Of a DNA stretch of 64,000 nt, positions 54,954 through 64,000 are shown piece by piece (the stretch's first letter is position 1; every line of letters begins with the position of its first letter). Source of the DNA: Sinorhizobium saheli (GTDB lineage: Bacteria; Pseudomonadota; Alphaproteobacteria; Rhizobiales; Rhizobiaceae); the NCBI RefSeq assembly GCF_001651875.1, contig NZ_LNQB01000073.1:1-64000 (forward strand). The letters run 5' to 3'. Below the pieces are notes generated by a model. That model did no database searches and was not told the origin of the DNA. It saw only the letters and a program-made list of their open reading frames with translations. The translations under genes were made by a program, and so were the position numbers.

Positions 54954-57298
54954 TGGCGGTAGGCAACCGCAAACGCATGAAGCTCAAGGCTGCCCTGCTT
55001 GCAGGCGTGGCCCTGCATACCCTTGCCATCGGAATGCATGCGCCGGCCATGGCGCAGGACGCAGCAGCGCGAATCAACGAGCTCCAGCCGAATATTGCGC
55101 CCGAGGCCAAGCTGCTGCTGACCGCCAATGAGCTTGTCTACAATCGCGACGCGGAAATCGTCACCGTGCGCGGCAATGTCCAGATCGAGTATGGCGGCTA
55201 CAAGATGGTCGCCCGACAGGTCGAGTACAACCAGAAGACCGGCCGTATTCTCGCGACCGGCGATATCCAGTTGATCGAGCCCGGCGGCAACATCGTCTAT
55301 GCCGACCGCATGGACGTCACCGACGATTTCGGCAACGGCTTCGTCCAGGCGCTCCGAATCGAGACGACCGATCTGACGCGACTGGCGGCCGAGAGCGGCG
55401 AACGGCGCAACGGCGAGGAGTTCGTCCTCAACAAGGCGGTCTATACGGCCTGCACGCCCTGCTCCACCAAGCCGGAACACCGGTCGCTGTGGCACATCAA
55501 GGCCCGCCGGATCGTCCAGAGCGACCGCACGCACACCATTCGGCTGGAACACGCCTATTTCGAGCTTTTCGGAAAACCCATCGCCTATATCCCGGTGATG
55601 GAGATCCCCGACCATACGGTCAAGCGCAAGAGCGGCTTCCTGTTCCCGCAGTTCCGCTATACGCAGAAGCTCGGCGCCGGCGTCGGCGTGCCCTATTACT
55701 GGGCGATCTCGCCCCATATGGACGCGACGATCACGGCCACCGGGCTGACGCGCCAGGGCTTCCTGCTCGAAGGCGAGTTCCGGCAGCAGTTCCACAACGG
55801 CCTGCATACGCTCAACGTCGCCGGCATCAGCCAGATGGACCGGGACCAGTTCACGCCGGGGACCGTCGATGCCGAGGAAACGAACCGCGGCATGATCGCG
55901 TCGCGCGGCAAGTTCGAGATCAACCCGCGCTGGGCCTTCGGCTGGAACGTTCTCGTCCAATCGGACAACAACTTCGCCAAGACCTACGACCTGTCGACAT
56001 TCGACGGCACCACCTATGTCAACCAGGCCTACCTGACCGGTCTCGGCAAGCGCAATTATTTCGATCTGCGCGCCTTCTATTTCGATATCCAGGATGCCGA
56101 TCCCGACAGCATCGCGGAAAACCAGCAGCCGATCGCGCAGGTCCTCGACTATTCCTACACGGCTCCCGTGCCGGTCCTGGGCGGCGAACTCAACGCCGAC
56201 TTCAACCTGACCAATGTCAAACGCAACCGCCTCGACCGCGACACGACGATATTCGGCGTCGATCGCTTCCGCGGGCTCGAGGGCAGCGAGCACCGGCTGA
56301 CCGGCGAACTCGAATGGAAGCGGACGTTCATTGCGCCCGGAGGGCTGGTGCTGACGCCGCTGCTTGCGGCGCGCGGCGACGCCATCGGCATCAATATGGA
56401 CGACCCGGTCGGCTACACCGGGACCTTCACCAGCAGCGACGCGGTGACGCGGCGCATGCTGACCGCAGGGCTCGAGGCGCGCTATCCGATCCTCTTTGCC
56501 GGCGAGACGAGCAGCCACGTCCTCGAGCCGATCGGGCAGCTCTACGCTCGGCCCGACGAACAATATGCCGGTGCGCTTCCGAACGAAGACGCGCAGAGCT
56601 TCGTCTTCGACGCCACCAACCTCTTCGATCGTGACAAGTTTTCCGGCTACGACCGCATCGAGGGCGGCACGCGCGCCAATATCGGCTTGCGCTATACCGG
56701 CAGCTTCGACAGCGGCTACGGCCTGCGCGCCATTGCCGGCCAGTCGTTCCACCTTGGCGGGCTCAACTCGTTCGCGACCGACGACCTCGTCAAGGCCGGC
56801 GCCAATTCGGGTCTCGAAACCGACCGGTCCGACTATGTCGCGATGGTCGGCATCGACGCGCCTTCCGGGCTGATGGCGAGCCTTTCCGGTCGGCTGGACG
56901 AAAGGAACCTCGCCTTCCGCCGCGCCGACGCGACGGTCGGCTATCTCGGCCTGAACTGGCAGGCGGCCCTGACCTACACGCGGATCGAAGCGCAGCCGCT
57001 TTACGGCTCGACCTCCGATCAGGACGAGATCCAGACCGCCGCCGCCTACCGGTTCCATGACTACTGGTCGGTGTTCGGCGCGTTGACCTACGACATCAAC
57101 GAGGGCGTCGTCTCGCGCAACGGCCTTGGCATCACCTATGATGACCAGGACACGCTGTTCTCGCTCGTCTACAAGCAGGAGCGCGATCCCGACAACTCGC
57201 TGGCCAACGACTGGTCGATCGGCGCCCGCATCAGCTTCCGCACGCTTGGCGACATCAATGTCGGCGAGACGAGGTTCGAGGAGCTGGACTACTTCTGA
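54953..57298 (+). CDS. lptD: LPS-assembly protein LptD
   Basis: LptD is the outer membrane barrel that, with the lipoprotein LptE, inserts lipopolysaccharide in the outer leaflet. The 781 residues comprise a signal peptide (AALLAGVALHTLAIGMHAPA), an OstA-like periplasmic domain (VRGNVQIEYGGYKMVARQVE and onward) and a 26-stranded barrel. Cysteines in YTACTPCST are the likely disulfide partners. The GTG at 54953 shares a base with the lptG stop and has AGGAGG upstream; an ATG at 54977 (MKLKAALLAG) is an alternative. Third gene in the lptF-lptG-lptD set. Confidence 0.94.
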   Translation: MAVGNRKRMKLKAALLAGVALHTLAIGMHAPAMAQDAAARINELQPNIAPEAKLLLTANELVYNRDAEIVTVRGNVQIEYGGYKMVARQVEYNQKTGRILATGDIQLIEPGGNIVYADRMDVTDDFGNGFVQALRIETTDLTRLAAESGERRNGEEFVLNKAVYTACTPCSTKPEHRSLWHIKARRIVQSDRTHTIRLEHAYFELFGKPIAYIPVMEIPDHTVKRKSGFLFPQFRYTQKLGAGVGVPYYWAISPHMDATITATGLTRQGFLLEGEFRQQFHNGLHTLNVAGISQMDRDQFTPGTVDAEETNRGMIASRGKFEINPRWAFGWNVLVQSDNNFAKTYDLSTFDGTTYVNQAYLTGLGKRNYFDLRAFYFDIQDADPDSIAENQQPIAQVLDYSYTAPVPVLGGELNADFNLTNVKRNRLDRDTTIFGVDRFRGLEGSEHRLTGELEWKRTFIAPGGLVLTPLLAARGDAIGINMDDPVGYTGTFTSSDAVTRRMLTAGLEARYPILFAGETSSHVLEPIGQLYARPDEQYAGALPNEDAQSFVFDATNLFDRDKFSGYDRIEGGTRANIGLRYTGSFDSGYGLRAIAGQSFHLGGLNSFATDDLVKAGANSGLETDRSDYVAMVGIDAPSGLMASLSGRLDERNLAFRRADATVGYLGLNWQAALTYTRIEAQPLYGSTSDQDEIQTAAAYRFHDYWSVFGALTYDINEGVVSRNGLGITYDDQDTLFSLVYKQERDPDNSLANDWSIGARISFRTLGDINVGETRFEELDYF

Positions 57299-57415
57299 GA
57301 AACCGACGCAGGCGTCCGGCGCCTGCCCGTCTCCTCCGCTTCATCGACGAGGGCGCGGCGGCAACCGCCGCGCCACCGTCGGTCTTGTCATCGTTTGGCC
57401 GCATGTATTATGCAT

Positions 57416-57427
57416 TTGCCTCACATT
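57416..57427 (+). promoter_or_regulatory. Shared 12-mer upstream of the surA-like gene
   Basis: Same TTGCCTCACATT as at 52536-52547, lying after TATTATGCAT in the 199-base gap between lptD and the SurA-like gene. The gap is long for an operon, so an internal promoter is plausible here. Confidence 0.35.
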
Positions 57428-57497
57428 GACACCGGGAAGGTGCAAGGCCGGCGGAGTGGCAGACGCCGTTGGCAACGGGCGGCAGAACGAGCAGGGA

Positions 57498-58442
57498 ATG
57501 ATGATGGGCGGGAAAAACTCGATTGTGAGGATGCTTTCGGCACTGGCCTTGGCGGGGGCGCTGAGCGTTACGGCAGGAACGGCGGCGCGGGCCGCAAGTG
57601 CGGTCAAGGTGATCGTCAACAATACGGTGATCACCTCCGGCGACATCGCCAAGCGGGCCGCCTTCCTTCGCCTCCAGCGGCAGGGCGGCGGCGCGGCCGA
57701 GGCAAAGCAGCAGCTCGTCGACGAGGCGCTGAAGCGGGCGGAAATCGCGCGGGTGCAGCAGTCCGTCAGCACCGCCGACGTCGATGCGGCCTTTGCGCGC
57801 TTCGCCGCCGGCAACAAACTCTCGCCCGAGCAACTCGGCAAGATCCTCGAGCAGGCCGGCGTCGGCGTGGACCATTTCAAGCAGTACATCGCCGTTCAGA
57901 TGAGCTGGCCGCGCGTCGTCAACTTCCGCTACGGCAGCGCCAATCGTCTTTCCGGCGGCGACCTCGTCAAGCGCATGATGGAAGACGGCGGCAACAAGCC
58001 GGTCACGACGGAATATTTCCTCCAGCAGGTCATCTTCGTCATTCCGGAATCGAAGCGCGGCAAGATCACGGCGAAGCGGCAGGCCGAGGCGAACGCCTCG
58101 CGTTCTGAGTTCCCGGGCTGCGACACCTCGAAGGCCTTCGCGGCCAACTATCGCGACGTCTCGATCCGCAATCTCGGCCGCGTGCTCGCACAGCAGTTGC
58201 CGGATGACTGGAAGCCGCTGGTCGAGAAGGCCGGCGACGGCACGACGACCGGAACGCGCGTCACCGAGAAGGGCGTCGAATATCTGGCGATTTGCAAGAA
58301 GCGCCAGGTCAATGACGACACCGCCGCCGAGATCGTTTTCCGCGCCGAGGATCTCGGCAAGAAGAAGGCGGGCGGAGAGGACCCGAACAGCGAGAGATAC
58401 CTCGAAGAGCTGCGCGCCAAGGCGCAGATCGTCAACAAGTAA
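57498..58442 (+). CDS. SurA-like periplasmic chaperone with SurA N-terminal domain
   Basis: A 314-residue exported protein. After a signal peptide ([18 protein letters not shown], cut near ARA) the SurA-like N-terminal fold runs to about residue 150 ([20 protein letters not shown] onward). The rest should be a peptidyl-prolyl isomerase domain of the parvulin type, but the match is weak: only [17 protein letters not shown] and [24 protein letters not shown] phrases remain. SurA escorts outer membrane proteins, including LptD. Methionine codons at 57498, 57501 and 57504 are all possible starts. It sits between lptD and pdxA, ten bases from the latter, as in other rhizobia. Confidence 0.85.
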   Translation: MMMGGKNSIVRMLSALALAGALSVTAGTAARAASAVKVIVNNTVITSGDIAKRAAFLRLQRQGGGAAEAKQQLVDEALKRAEIARVQQSVSTADVDAAFARFAAGNKLSPEQLGKILEQAGVGVDHFKQYIAVQMSWPRVVNFRYGSANRLSGGDLVKRMMEDGGNKPVTTEYFLQQVIFVIPESKRGKITAKRQAEANASRSEFPGCDTSKAFAANYRDVSIRNLGRVLAQQLPDDWKPLVEKAGDGTTTGTRVTEKGVEYLAICKKRQVNDDTAAEIVFRAEDLGKKKAGGEDPNSERYLEELRAKAQIVNK

Positions 58443-58452
58443 GCGGGTCGCC

Positions 58453-59484
58453 ATGAACGACGCGAGCGGCAGGCCGGTCGTCGCCCTGACGATGGGCGAT
58501 CCGGCCGGTATCGGTTTGGACATCAGCCTTGCCGTATGGGCGCGACGCGTCGAGCGGCCGACGCCGCCCTTCCTCTTCATCGGCGACCCTGCGGTGCTTT
58601 CGGCGCGCGCCAGGGCGCTCGGGCAGGCCGTGCCGATAACGGAAACCGACTGTAGCGGCGCAACTGCCGCCTTCGCGCGGGCCCTGCCGGTGTGGCCGGT
58701 CCGCTGCCCCGCTCCCGTCGTCGCCGGTCGCCCGGACGCGGCCAATGCCTCCGCCGTCACCGATGCGATCGACACGGCCGTGCGGTTCGCGATCGCCGGC
58801 GAAGCCTCGGCCGTCGCCACGAATCCGATTGCGAAGGCGGTGCTCTACGAGGCCGGCTTCCGCTTCCCCGGCCATACCGAATATCTCGCGGACCTCGCCG
58901 CCAAGGCGACCGGCGCCGCACCCCTGCCGGTGATGATGCTGGCAGGGCCGAAGCTCCGCGCCGTTCCCGTGACGATCCATATTCCGCTCAAGGACGTTCC
59001 CGGCGCGTTGACGCCGGAGCTGATCTACAGGACCTGCACGATCACGGCCGCCGATCTCAAGAGCCGCTTCGGCTTGCCGAGACCCCGGCTGGCTGTCGCG
59101 GGGCTCAACCCGCATGCGGGCGAAGGGGGAGCGCTCGGCCTCGAGGACGAGGCGGTCATCCGCCCGATCATCGATCGGCTCCGCGCCGAGGGGCTCGACG
59201 TCGTGGGGCCGCTTCCCGCCGATACGATGTTCCACGACCGGGCACGGGAGACCTACGACGTCGCCATCTGCATGTATCACGACCAGGCGCTGATCCCCGC
59301 CAAGGCACTCGGCTTCGACGACAGCGTCAACGTCACGCTCGGCCTGCCGTTCATCAGGACGTCGCCGGATCACGGCACCGCTTTCAGCCTTGCCGGCAAG
59401 GGAGTCGCGCGCGAAGACAGCCTCCTGGCGGCTCTGCGCCTCGCCGCCGAACTCGCCGGCCATGCCGATGGAGATCAACGCTGA
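58453..59484 (+). CDS. pdxA: 4-hydroxythreonine-4-phosphate dehydrogenase
   Basis: PdxA oxidises 4-phosphohydroxy-threonine in pyridoxal phosphate synthesis. The 343-residue protein contains the opening [15 protein letters not shown], metal-binding histidines (in [21 protein letters not shown], and [14 protein letters not shown]), and [18 protein letters not shown]. It starts at ATG 58453, ten bases after the SurA-like gene, and its stop shares a base with rsmA. Confidence 0.96.
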   Translation: MNDASGRPVVALTMGDPAGIGLDISLAVWARRVERPTPPFLFIGDPAVLSARARALGQAVPITETDCSGATAAFARALPVWPVRCPAPVVAGRPDAANASAVTDAIDTAVRFAIAGEASAVATNPIAKAVLYEAGFRFPGHTEYLADLAAKATGAAPLPVMMLAGPKLRAVPVTIHIPLKDVPGALTPELIYRTCTITAADLKSRFGLPRPRLAVAGLNPHAGEGGALGLEDEAVIRPIIDRLRAEGLDVVGPLPADTMFHDRARETYDVAICMYHDQALIPAKALGFDDSVNVTLGLPFIRTSPDHGTAFSLAGKGVAREDSLLAALRLAAELAGHADGDQR

Positions 59485-60308
59485 TGGCGGCACTCGACGG
59501 TCTGCCGCCGCTGCGCGACGTCATCCAGCGCCATGGTCTCGACGCGAAGAAGGCGCTCGGGCAGAACTTCCTGCTCGACCTCAACCTCACCCAGAAGATC
59601 GCGCGGACCGCCGGCCCGCTCGACGATGTGACCGTCATCGAGGTCGGCCCCGGGCCGGGCGGCCTGACGCGCGCCATTCTCGCCCTCGGCGCGAAGAAGG
59701 TCGTGGCGATCGAGCGTGACGCGCGCTGCCTGCCGGCGCTCGCCGAAATCGGCGCCCATTATCCCGGGCGGCTCGAGGTCGTCGAAGGCGATGCGCTGAA
59801 GGTGGATTTCGAGGCGCTCGCCGACGGTCCCACCCGCATCATCGCCAACCTCCCCTACAATGTCGGCACGCAGCTTCTCGTCAACTGGCTGCTGCCCGGG
59901 CGCTGGCCGCCCTTCTGGCAGTCGATGACACTGATGTTCCAGCGCGAGGTGGGACTGCGCATCGTCGCCGGCGCCGACGACGACCACTACGGCCGGCTCG
60001 GTGTCCTCTGCGGCTGGCGGACGAAGGCGCGCCTCGCCTTCGACGTGCCGCCGCAGGCCTTCACGCCGCCGCCGAAGGTGACCTCGACGGTCGTCCATCT
60101 CGAGCCTGTCGCAGATCCGATCCCCTGCTCCGCGGCTTCCCTCGAGAAGGTGACGCAGGCGGCCTTCGGCCAGCGTCGCAAGATGCTCCGCCAGAGCCTG
60201 AAGCCGCTCGGCGGCGAGGCGCTGCTCGCGAGAGCGGAGATCGACCCGCAGCGACGCGCGGAAACGCTCACGGTCGAGGAATTCTGTCGATTGGCCAATT
60301 GTCTTTAA
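59484..60308 (+). CDS. rsmA: 16S rRNA dimethyladenosine transferase
   Basis: RsmA (KsgA) dimethylates two adenines near the 3' end of 16S rRNA. The 274-residue protein opens with [19 protein letters not shown], contains [16 protein letters not shown] (SAM-binding) and [14 protein letters not shown] (catalytic NLPY), and ends [10 protein letters not shown]. It overlaps the pdxA stop by one base (TGATG). The surA-pdxA-rsmA order is conserved. It is convergent with gmk; a stem CGACCCG/CGGGTCG (60345-60361) lies in the gap. Confidence 0.97.
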   Translation: MAALDGLPPLRDVIQRHGLDAKKALGQNFLLDLNLTQKIARTAGPLDDVTVIEVGPGPGGLTRAILALGAKKVVAIERDARCLPALAEIGAHYPGRLEVVEGDALKVDFEALADGPTRIIANLPYNVGTQLLVNWLLPGRWPPFWQSMTLMFQREVGLRIVAGADDDHYGRLGVLCGWRTKARLAFDVPPQAFTPPPKVTSTVVHLEPVADPIPCSAASLEKVTQAAFGQRRKMLRQSLKPLGGEALLARAEIDPQRRAETLTVEEFCRLANCL

Positions 60309-60368
60309 GCGGGCAGGCGCACGGTAAGGGGCGCACCTCCCTTTCGACCCGTCTCGGGTCGGAGCGCT

Positions 60369-61028
60369 TCAGAACGGATTTTCGGTCAGCAATCCGTTAA
60401 CGAATTCGAACAGGCCGGGACGGCGGTCGCGGCGCAGGCGCTCGGCTTCGACGATCGCCCGCACGGCCGAGAAGGCGCGGTCGAGATCATCGTTGACGAC
60501 GATGTAGTCGTATTCCCGCCAATGCTCGATTTCCGCGCGCGAATTGGTGAGCCGGGTCGCGATGACTTCCTCGCTGTCCTCGGCGCGCCGGTGCAGCCGC
60601 GACTGCAGTTCGGCCATGGTCGGCGGCAGGATGAAGATCGACACGACGTCGCCCGCCATCTTCTCCTGCAATTGCTGCGCGCCCTGCCAGTCGATGTCGA
60701 ACAGCATATCGCGGCCTTCCGCCATCGCCTTTTCGACGGCATCGCGCGGCGTGCCATAGAAATTGCCGTGCACTTCCGCCCATTCGAGCAGCGAGTCCGT
60801 CGCCCGCAGCGCCTCGAACTCACGGATGCTCTTGAAATAATAGTGCCGCCCCTCGATCTCGCTCGGCCGGCGCGCTCGCGTCGTGACACTCACCGAGATG
60901 CTCAGCTCCGGATCGGCTTCGAGCAAGTTGCGCGCGATGGTCGACTTTCCCGCGCCCGACGGCGAGGAAATCACGAGCATGAGCCCGCGGCGGGCGATCT
61001 TGATGGGCGAAACGGTCGCCGGCGTCAT
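60369..61028 (-). CDS. gmk: Guanylate kinase
   Basis: Gmk phosphorylates GMP to GDP. The 219-residue protein has the P-loop [10 protein letters not shown] at 21-30, the GMP-binding [17 protein letters not shown], and [10 protein letters not shown]. It starts [10 protein letters not shown] at 61028, three bases after the yicC stop. The longer upstream extension before the P-loop (about 14 residues) is usual in rhizobia. Confidence 0.96.
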   Translation of the reverse strand: MTPATVSPIKIARRGLMLVISSPSGAGKSTIARNLLEADPELSISVSVTTRARRPSEIEGRHYYFKSIREFEALRATDSLLEWAEVHGNFYGTPRDAVEKAMAEGRDMLFDIDWQGAQQLQEKMAGDVVSIFILPPTMAELQSRLHRRAEDSEEVIATRLTNSRAEIEHWREYDYIVVNDDLDRAFSAVRAIVEAERLRRDRRPGLFEFVNGLLTENPF

Positions 61029-61031
61029 ATC

Positions 61032-61919
61032 CTACTCCAGATTCTGGACCTGTTCGCGGAACTGGTCGATCACCACCTTCAACTCGATACCGGCGGCGGA
61101 GACGGCGGCGGCATTCGACTTCGAGCAGATCGTATTCGATTCGCGGTTAAATTCTTGTGCAAGGAAATCCAGCTTGCGCCCGACAGGTCCGCCTTTCGCC
61201 AGGAGATCGCGCCCGGCGGCGATGTGCGAGCCGAGGCGGTCGATTTCTTCCCTGAGGTCCGCCTTCGTGGCAAGCAGCGCCACTTCCGCATGCAGCCTTT
61301 CACGGTCGATGGAGGCGGCGTTGTCGAGGATGAGCGCCACCTGCTGGGCCAGCCTTTCGGCAATCGCCGCCGGACTGCGCGACGGATCGTTCTCCACCGT
61401 TGCCGTCAGCTGTTCGATGCGATCCAGCTGGGCAAGCAGCACCTGCCCGAGCGCCCTGCCCTCCTCCTCCCGCATGGCCCTGAGGTCGGCAAGGGCGAGT
61501 TCCAGGCCGGCGAGGATTTCGGCATCGAGCGCCGCGCGCTCGCTCTCGCTTTCCTCCGGTTCGCGAAAATCGACGATGCCGCGGAGCGACAGCAATGTGT
61601 CGAAGCGCAACGGCGCCGGATCGACGAGGTCGCCCAGTTGTTCGCGAAGCTTCAGGACGGCTGCGAGCGCCTCCCTGTTGACGACGGCTTCCACGGCCGT
61701 TTCCGCGCCATTGAGCGAGAGGGCGACCTGCAGGTTGCCGCGCGAGAAATATTGCGAAGCAAGGCGCCGGCAATCCTGCTCGAGGCGTTCGAGCCCCGGC
61801 GGCAGGCGAAGCCGCACGTCGAGCCCCTTGCCATTCACCGAGCGCAATTCCCAGGCCCAGCGATAGCGGCCGCTGCTCCCCTCTCTCCTGGCAAAGCCGG
61901 TCATCGATTGGAGCGGCAT
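61032..61919 (-). CDS. YicC family endoribonuclease
   Basis: A 295-residue protein with the family opening MPLQSMTGFARREG and the C-terminal DUF1732 domain (EINRLGSH-like EIDRLGSHIAAGRDLL and LDFLAQEFNRESNTICSK). YicC proteins of Escherichia coli are endoribonucleases. Three methionine codons at 61919, 61922 and 61931 are open; GGAGG sits best for 61919. gmk follows by three bases. A strong hairpin separates it from mltG. Confidence 0.92.
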   Translation of the reverse strand: MPLQSMTGFARREGSSGRYRWAWELRSVNGKGLDVRLRLPPGLERLEQDCRRLASQYFSRGNLQVALSLNGAETAVEAVVNREALAAVLKLREQLGDLVDPAPLRFDTLLSLRGIVDFREPEESESERAALDAEILAGLELALADLRAMREEEGRALGQVLLAQLDRIEQLTATVENDPSRSPAAIAERLAQQVALILDNAASIDRERLHAEVALLATKADLREEIDRLGSHIAAGRDLLAKGGPVGRKLDFLAQEFNRESNTICSKSNAAAVSAAGIELKVVIDQFREQVQNLE

Positions 61920-62005
61920 CATTTCCTCCATTCGCTGCCGCGGGTCTCAGTGCCGATCACGGACCAGACACGCAGCGATGTAAAAATGCGGTGCAGAAGC
62001 AATAA

Positions 62006-62048
62006 GGCCGCGGCGCGGCATCCCGCAAGGGATATCCGCGCCGCGGCC
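62006..62048 (-). terminator. Strong nested hairpin between mltG and yicC
   Basis: GGCCGCGGCGCGG (62006-62018) is perfectly complementary to 62036-62048; inside, ATCCC and GGGAT form a further stem with a four-base loop. It lies 25 bases after the mltG stop on the minus strand. It lacks a long T run (followed by TTATTG), so it may attenuate, stabilise or process the message rather than end it fully. Confidence 0.6.
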
Positions 62049-62072
62049 CTGTCGTCCACATGCAGTCTCGTG

Positions 62073-63269
62073 TTACTGCGCCTTTGTCTCGGTGATGGCG
62101 TCCTCGGCTGCCGCCGCGGCCTTGGCGGCTTCTGCAGCCTTTTCCGCCTCGAGCTTGCGCCAGCGCCGGACATTGGCGTTGTGCTCGTCGAGTGTCTCGG
62201 CGAAGACGTGCCCGCCGGTGCCGTCGGCGACGAAATAGAGTTCGGGCGTGCGCGACGGATTGGCCACGGCTTCGAGCGCCGCCCGGCCCGGATTGGCGAT
62301 CGGCGTCGGGGGCAGGCCCTTGATGAGATAGGTGTTGTAGGGGGTCTCCTTGTCGAGATCCGCCTTCAGGATCGCGCGGTCGCCCGGTTTGCCCTCGCCG
62401 CCGAAAATGCCGTAGATGATCGTCGGGTCGGACTGCAGCCGCATGCCTTTTTCCAGCCGGTTGAGGAAGACCGAGGCGACGCGCGGCCGCTCGTCGGCGC
62501 GCCCCGTCTCCTTTTCCACGATCGAGGCAAGCGTCACGAATTCCTCGACCGAAGAGACCGGCAGCCCTGGCTCACGCTTCTCCCAGATCTGCGCGACCAG
62601 CGCCTTCTGCGCCGCAAGCATCTGCTGGACGATCTCCGTCCGCTTGGTGCCGCGCGTGAACTTGTAGGTGTCCGGCTTGAGCCAGCCCTCTGGCGGCAAC
62701 TCCGTCGGCAGCTCGCCGGTCAGCACGGGGTCGTCGGCGAGCTTGCGGAACATCTGCTTGACGGTCAGCCCTTCCGGCAGCGAGACGGAATAGAGGATCG
62801 ACTTGCCGGATTTCAGGAGCTGCATGATCTCCTGCATCGAGGCGCGGGCCTTGATCTCGTACTCGCCGGCCTTCAGCGTATCGTTGTCGAGATAGGCTTC
62901 GGAGACGAAGCGGAACACGCGGCTGTCCGTGATGATGCTGTTGCGTTCAAGGCCGCTGGCGATCTCGCTGATGCCGGCGCCGTTGCGAACGATGAAGTTC
63001 TTGTTCGCCTCCAGCGGGCCCGGCTTCTCGTATTCGTGCATCGCGTAATAGACCGCACCGGCCGCCGCAAGCGCCACGAAGACGACCACGGTCATGACGA
63101 AGTTCAAGAAGATGACGACCTGGCTGCGCGCCTTGCGCGAGCGTTTCGGCGGCTCGGGCACTTTTTCCGGGCGCAGCGCTTCGTTTGCCGACTTCGGAAT
63201 GATCGGCCCGTTGCTCCCGGCTTCATTGCGGCCGAACTGGGCCGCGCTGTTATCGTTTGAGTCGCTCAC
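62073..63269 (-). CDS. mltG: Endolytic peptidoglycan transglycosylase MltG
   Basis: MltG cuts nascent glycan strands and is thought to set their length. The 398-residue protein has one N-terminal membrane helix (VVIFLNFVMTVVVFVALAAAG), then a LysM-like and catalytic region. The catalytic glutamate is in TLASIVEKET, followed by VASVFLNRLEKGMRLQSDPT. The start is uncertain: GTG 63269 (MSDSNDNSAAQFG) with weak GGGAT upstream is used; an ATG at 63305 is an alternative. The C-terminal tail is rich in alanine and glutamate. It lies between fabF and yicC, the usual rhizobial order. Confidence 0.92.
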   Translation of the reverse strand: MSDSNDNSAAQFGRNEAGSNGPIIPKSANEALRPEKVPEPPKRSRKARSQVVIFLNFVMTVVVFVALAAAGAVYYAMHEYEKPGPLEANKNFIVRNGAGISEIASGLERNSIITDSRVFRFVSEAYLDNDTLKAGEYEIKARASMQEIMQLLKSGKSILYSVSLPEGLTVKQMFRKLADDPVLTGELPTELPPEGWLKPDTYKFTRGTKRTEIVQQMLAAQKALVAQIWEKREPGLPVSSVEEFVTLASIVEKETGRADERPRVASVFLNRLEKGMRLQSDPTIIYGIFGGEGKPGDRAILKADLDKETPYNTYLIKGLPPTPIANPGRAALEAVANPSRTPELYFVADGTGGHVFAETLDEHNANVRRWRKLEAEKAAEAAKAAAAAEDAITETKAQ

Positions 63270-63305
63270 GATTATCCCGAACCCGAAATTCGCAATTTCA
63301 TTCAT

Positions 63306-63640
63306 ACCGCAGCCGGTGCGAATTTCGGCTTAGACCGGCAGCCAGCGAGATGTGTCAGAGCAATGGGTATATACTACAATTACCAGATGTGCCTTGCGCG
63401 AATATAGCCCCGCGAAAACAGCCCTTGGCGAGCGGCGCTCCAGGCGCCTTCTCCTCCGCAGAGAGCTTGTAGCGAGCATTGCGGCAAAAAGCAGGACTGG
63501 AACACCGAGCCGATGCGGGAAGGGAGAAAAATGCCCCGGATTATCCGGCCCCATTCCCAGCCCTCGGGACCAGTTTCATGGATGCCGCCCAAACCCTGTC
63601 GAGTTTCGGGCGACACGCATTAAAACGCATGCGGCAGGCA
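63306..63640. other. Intergenic region fabF-mltG
   Basis: A 335-base gap between the fabF stop and the mltG start region. It holds a 13-base palindrome CCGGATTATCCGG (63536-63548) and an AT-rich stretch near 63365-63390 (GGGTATATACTACAATT) that may be the mltG promoter. Its length argues that mltG has its own promoter apart from fabF. No coding frame is convincing. Confidence 0.45.
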
Positions 63641-64000
63641 TCAATTGCCGCTGTAGCGACGCAGGATCAGCGATGCGTTGGTGCCGCCGAAACCGAAGGA
63701 GTTCGACAGCGCCACGTTGATTTCGCGCTTGCGGGCGGCATGCGGCACAAGATCGATCTTCGTCTCGACCGACGGGTTGTCGAGGTTGAGGGTCGGCGGC
63801 GCGATGTTGTCGCGAATGGCAAGCGCCGAGAAGATGGCCTCGACCGCGCCGGCGGCCCCGAGCAGATGCCCGATCGCCGACTTGGTCGAAGACATCGAGA
63901 TCCTCGACGCGCTGTCGCCGACGAGTCGCTCGACCGCCCCGAGTTCGATCGTGTCGGCCATGGTGGAGGTGCCGTGGGCGTTGATGTAGTCGATGTCCGC
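63641..64000 (-). CDS. fabF: 3-oxoacyl-ACP synthase II, 3' part
   Basis: FabF elongates fatty acids by condensing malonyl-ACP with acyl-ACP. Only the last 119 codons are in the window; the gene continues beyond base 64000. The two active-site histidines of a ketosynthase are visible: His in NAHGTST (near the window edge) and His in STKSAIGHLLGAAGAVEA. The end NVALSNSFGFGGTNASLILRRY is typical. It is the gene upstream of mltG. Confidence 0.95.
   Translation of the reverse strand, partial: ADIDYINAHGTSTMADTIELGAVERLVGDSASRISMSSTKSAIGHLLGAAGAVEAIFSALAIRDNIAPPTLNLDNPSVETKIDLVPHAARKREINVALSNSFGFGGTNASLILRRYSGN

Noticed and set aside
54950..57058. 702-codon minus-strand frame opposite lptD
   Set aside because: Shadow of lptD; shows repeated aspartate/valine/arginine bias only.
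60345..60361. CGACCCG/CGGGTCG stem between rsmA and gmk as terminator
   Set aside because: The stem is real but has no T run on either strand, so it is only mentioned with rsmA.
60522..63260. 912-codon plus-strand frame opposite gmk, yicC and mltG
   Set aside because: It spans three well-supported minus-strand genes and their gaps; composition is that of an antisense shadow.
63352..63720. 122-codon plus-strand frame in the fabF-mltG gap
   Set aside because: Runs into fabF in antisense, has no ribosome site and no recognisable composition.

Overview
The window reads as chromosome of an alphaproteobacterium of the Rhizobiaceae, most like Ensifer/Sinorhizobium. The grounds are high GC with long antisense open frames, the gene set and order (ppx-ppk-hdaA, lpiA-acvB, lptF-lptG-lptD-surA-pdxA-rsmA, fabF-mltG-yicC-gmk), a stand-alone groEL, a RopB-type outer membrane protein, and several short palindromic intergenic repeats of the rhizobial kind. 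Nearly every long gap is explained by a gene, and most of the region is housekeeping. I saw no phage, insertion sequence, tRNA, rRNA or CRISPR.

Layout. 0-8.6 kb: an ArsR-type regulator, parC, a secreted protein of unknown role, a small protein, groEL without groES, aspS. 8.8-14.2 kb, plus strand: MFS transporter, Tat-exported multicopper oxidase, RNase D, membrane class III adenylate cyclase. 14.2-20.5 kb, minus strand: DUF2000 protein, exopolyphosphatase, polyphosphate kinase, the DnaA-regulating AAA+ protein HdaA and an AI-2E/PerM membrane protein. 20.7-22.5 kb: purM-purN. 22.5-29.3 kb, minus: acvB and lpiA (removal and synthesis of lysyl-phosphatidylglycerol), a NudK-type hydrolase and a molybdopterin oxidoreductase. 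29.4-32.1 kb, plus: rlmJ, a cysteine-containing exported protein coupled to a lipoprotein RNase T2, and a glutathione transferase. 32.1-37.6 kb: outer membrane protein, pteridine-reductase-like SDR, uvrC, pgsA, moaD, moaE. 37.6-46.2 kb is the most accessory part: a TadG-like protein, a lone LivH permease divergent from a CGNR regulator across a 26-bp palindrome, a lipoprotein, ndk, a GST, a DinB protein, and an 889-residue fusion of adenylation domain, carrier domain and membrane acyltransferase. 46.2-52.4 kb: ABC-F protein, GNAT, a GalD-like dehydrogenase, holC, pepA. 52.7-60.3 kb: LPS transport and outer membrane assembly operon followed by pdxA and rsmA. 60.4-64 kb: gmk, yicC, mltG and the 3' end of fabF.

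A theme is the cell envelope: lpiA/acvB set membrane charge, lptF/lptG/lptD and the SurA-like protein build the outer membrane, pgsA makes phosphatidylglycerol (the substrate of lpiA), mltG trims peptidoglycan, and the A-carrier-acyltransferase fusion probably decorates an exported glycan or lipid. That fusion is the best candidate for an undescribed system. The best non-coding signals are a two-copy repeat whose hairpin keeps pairing through a compensatory base change, the palindrome in front of the CGNR regulator, and stacked palindromes between pepA and lptF.
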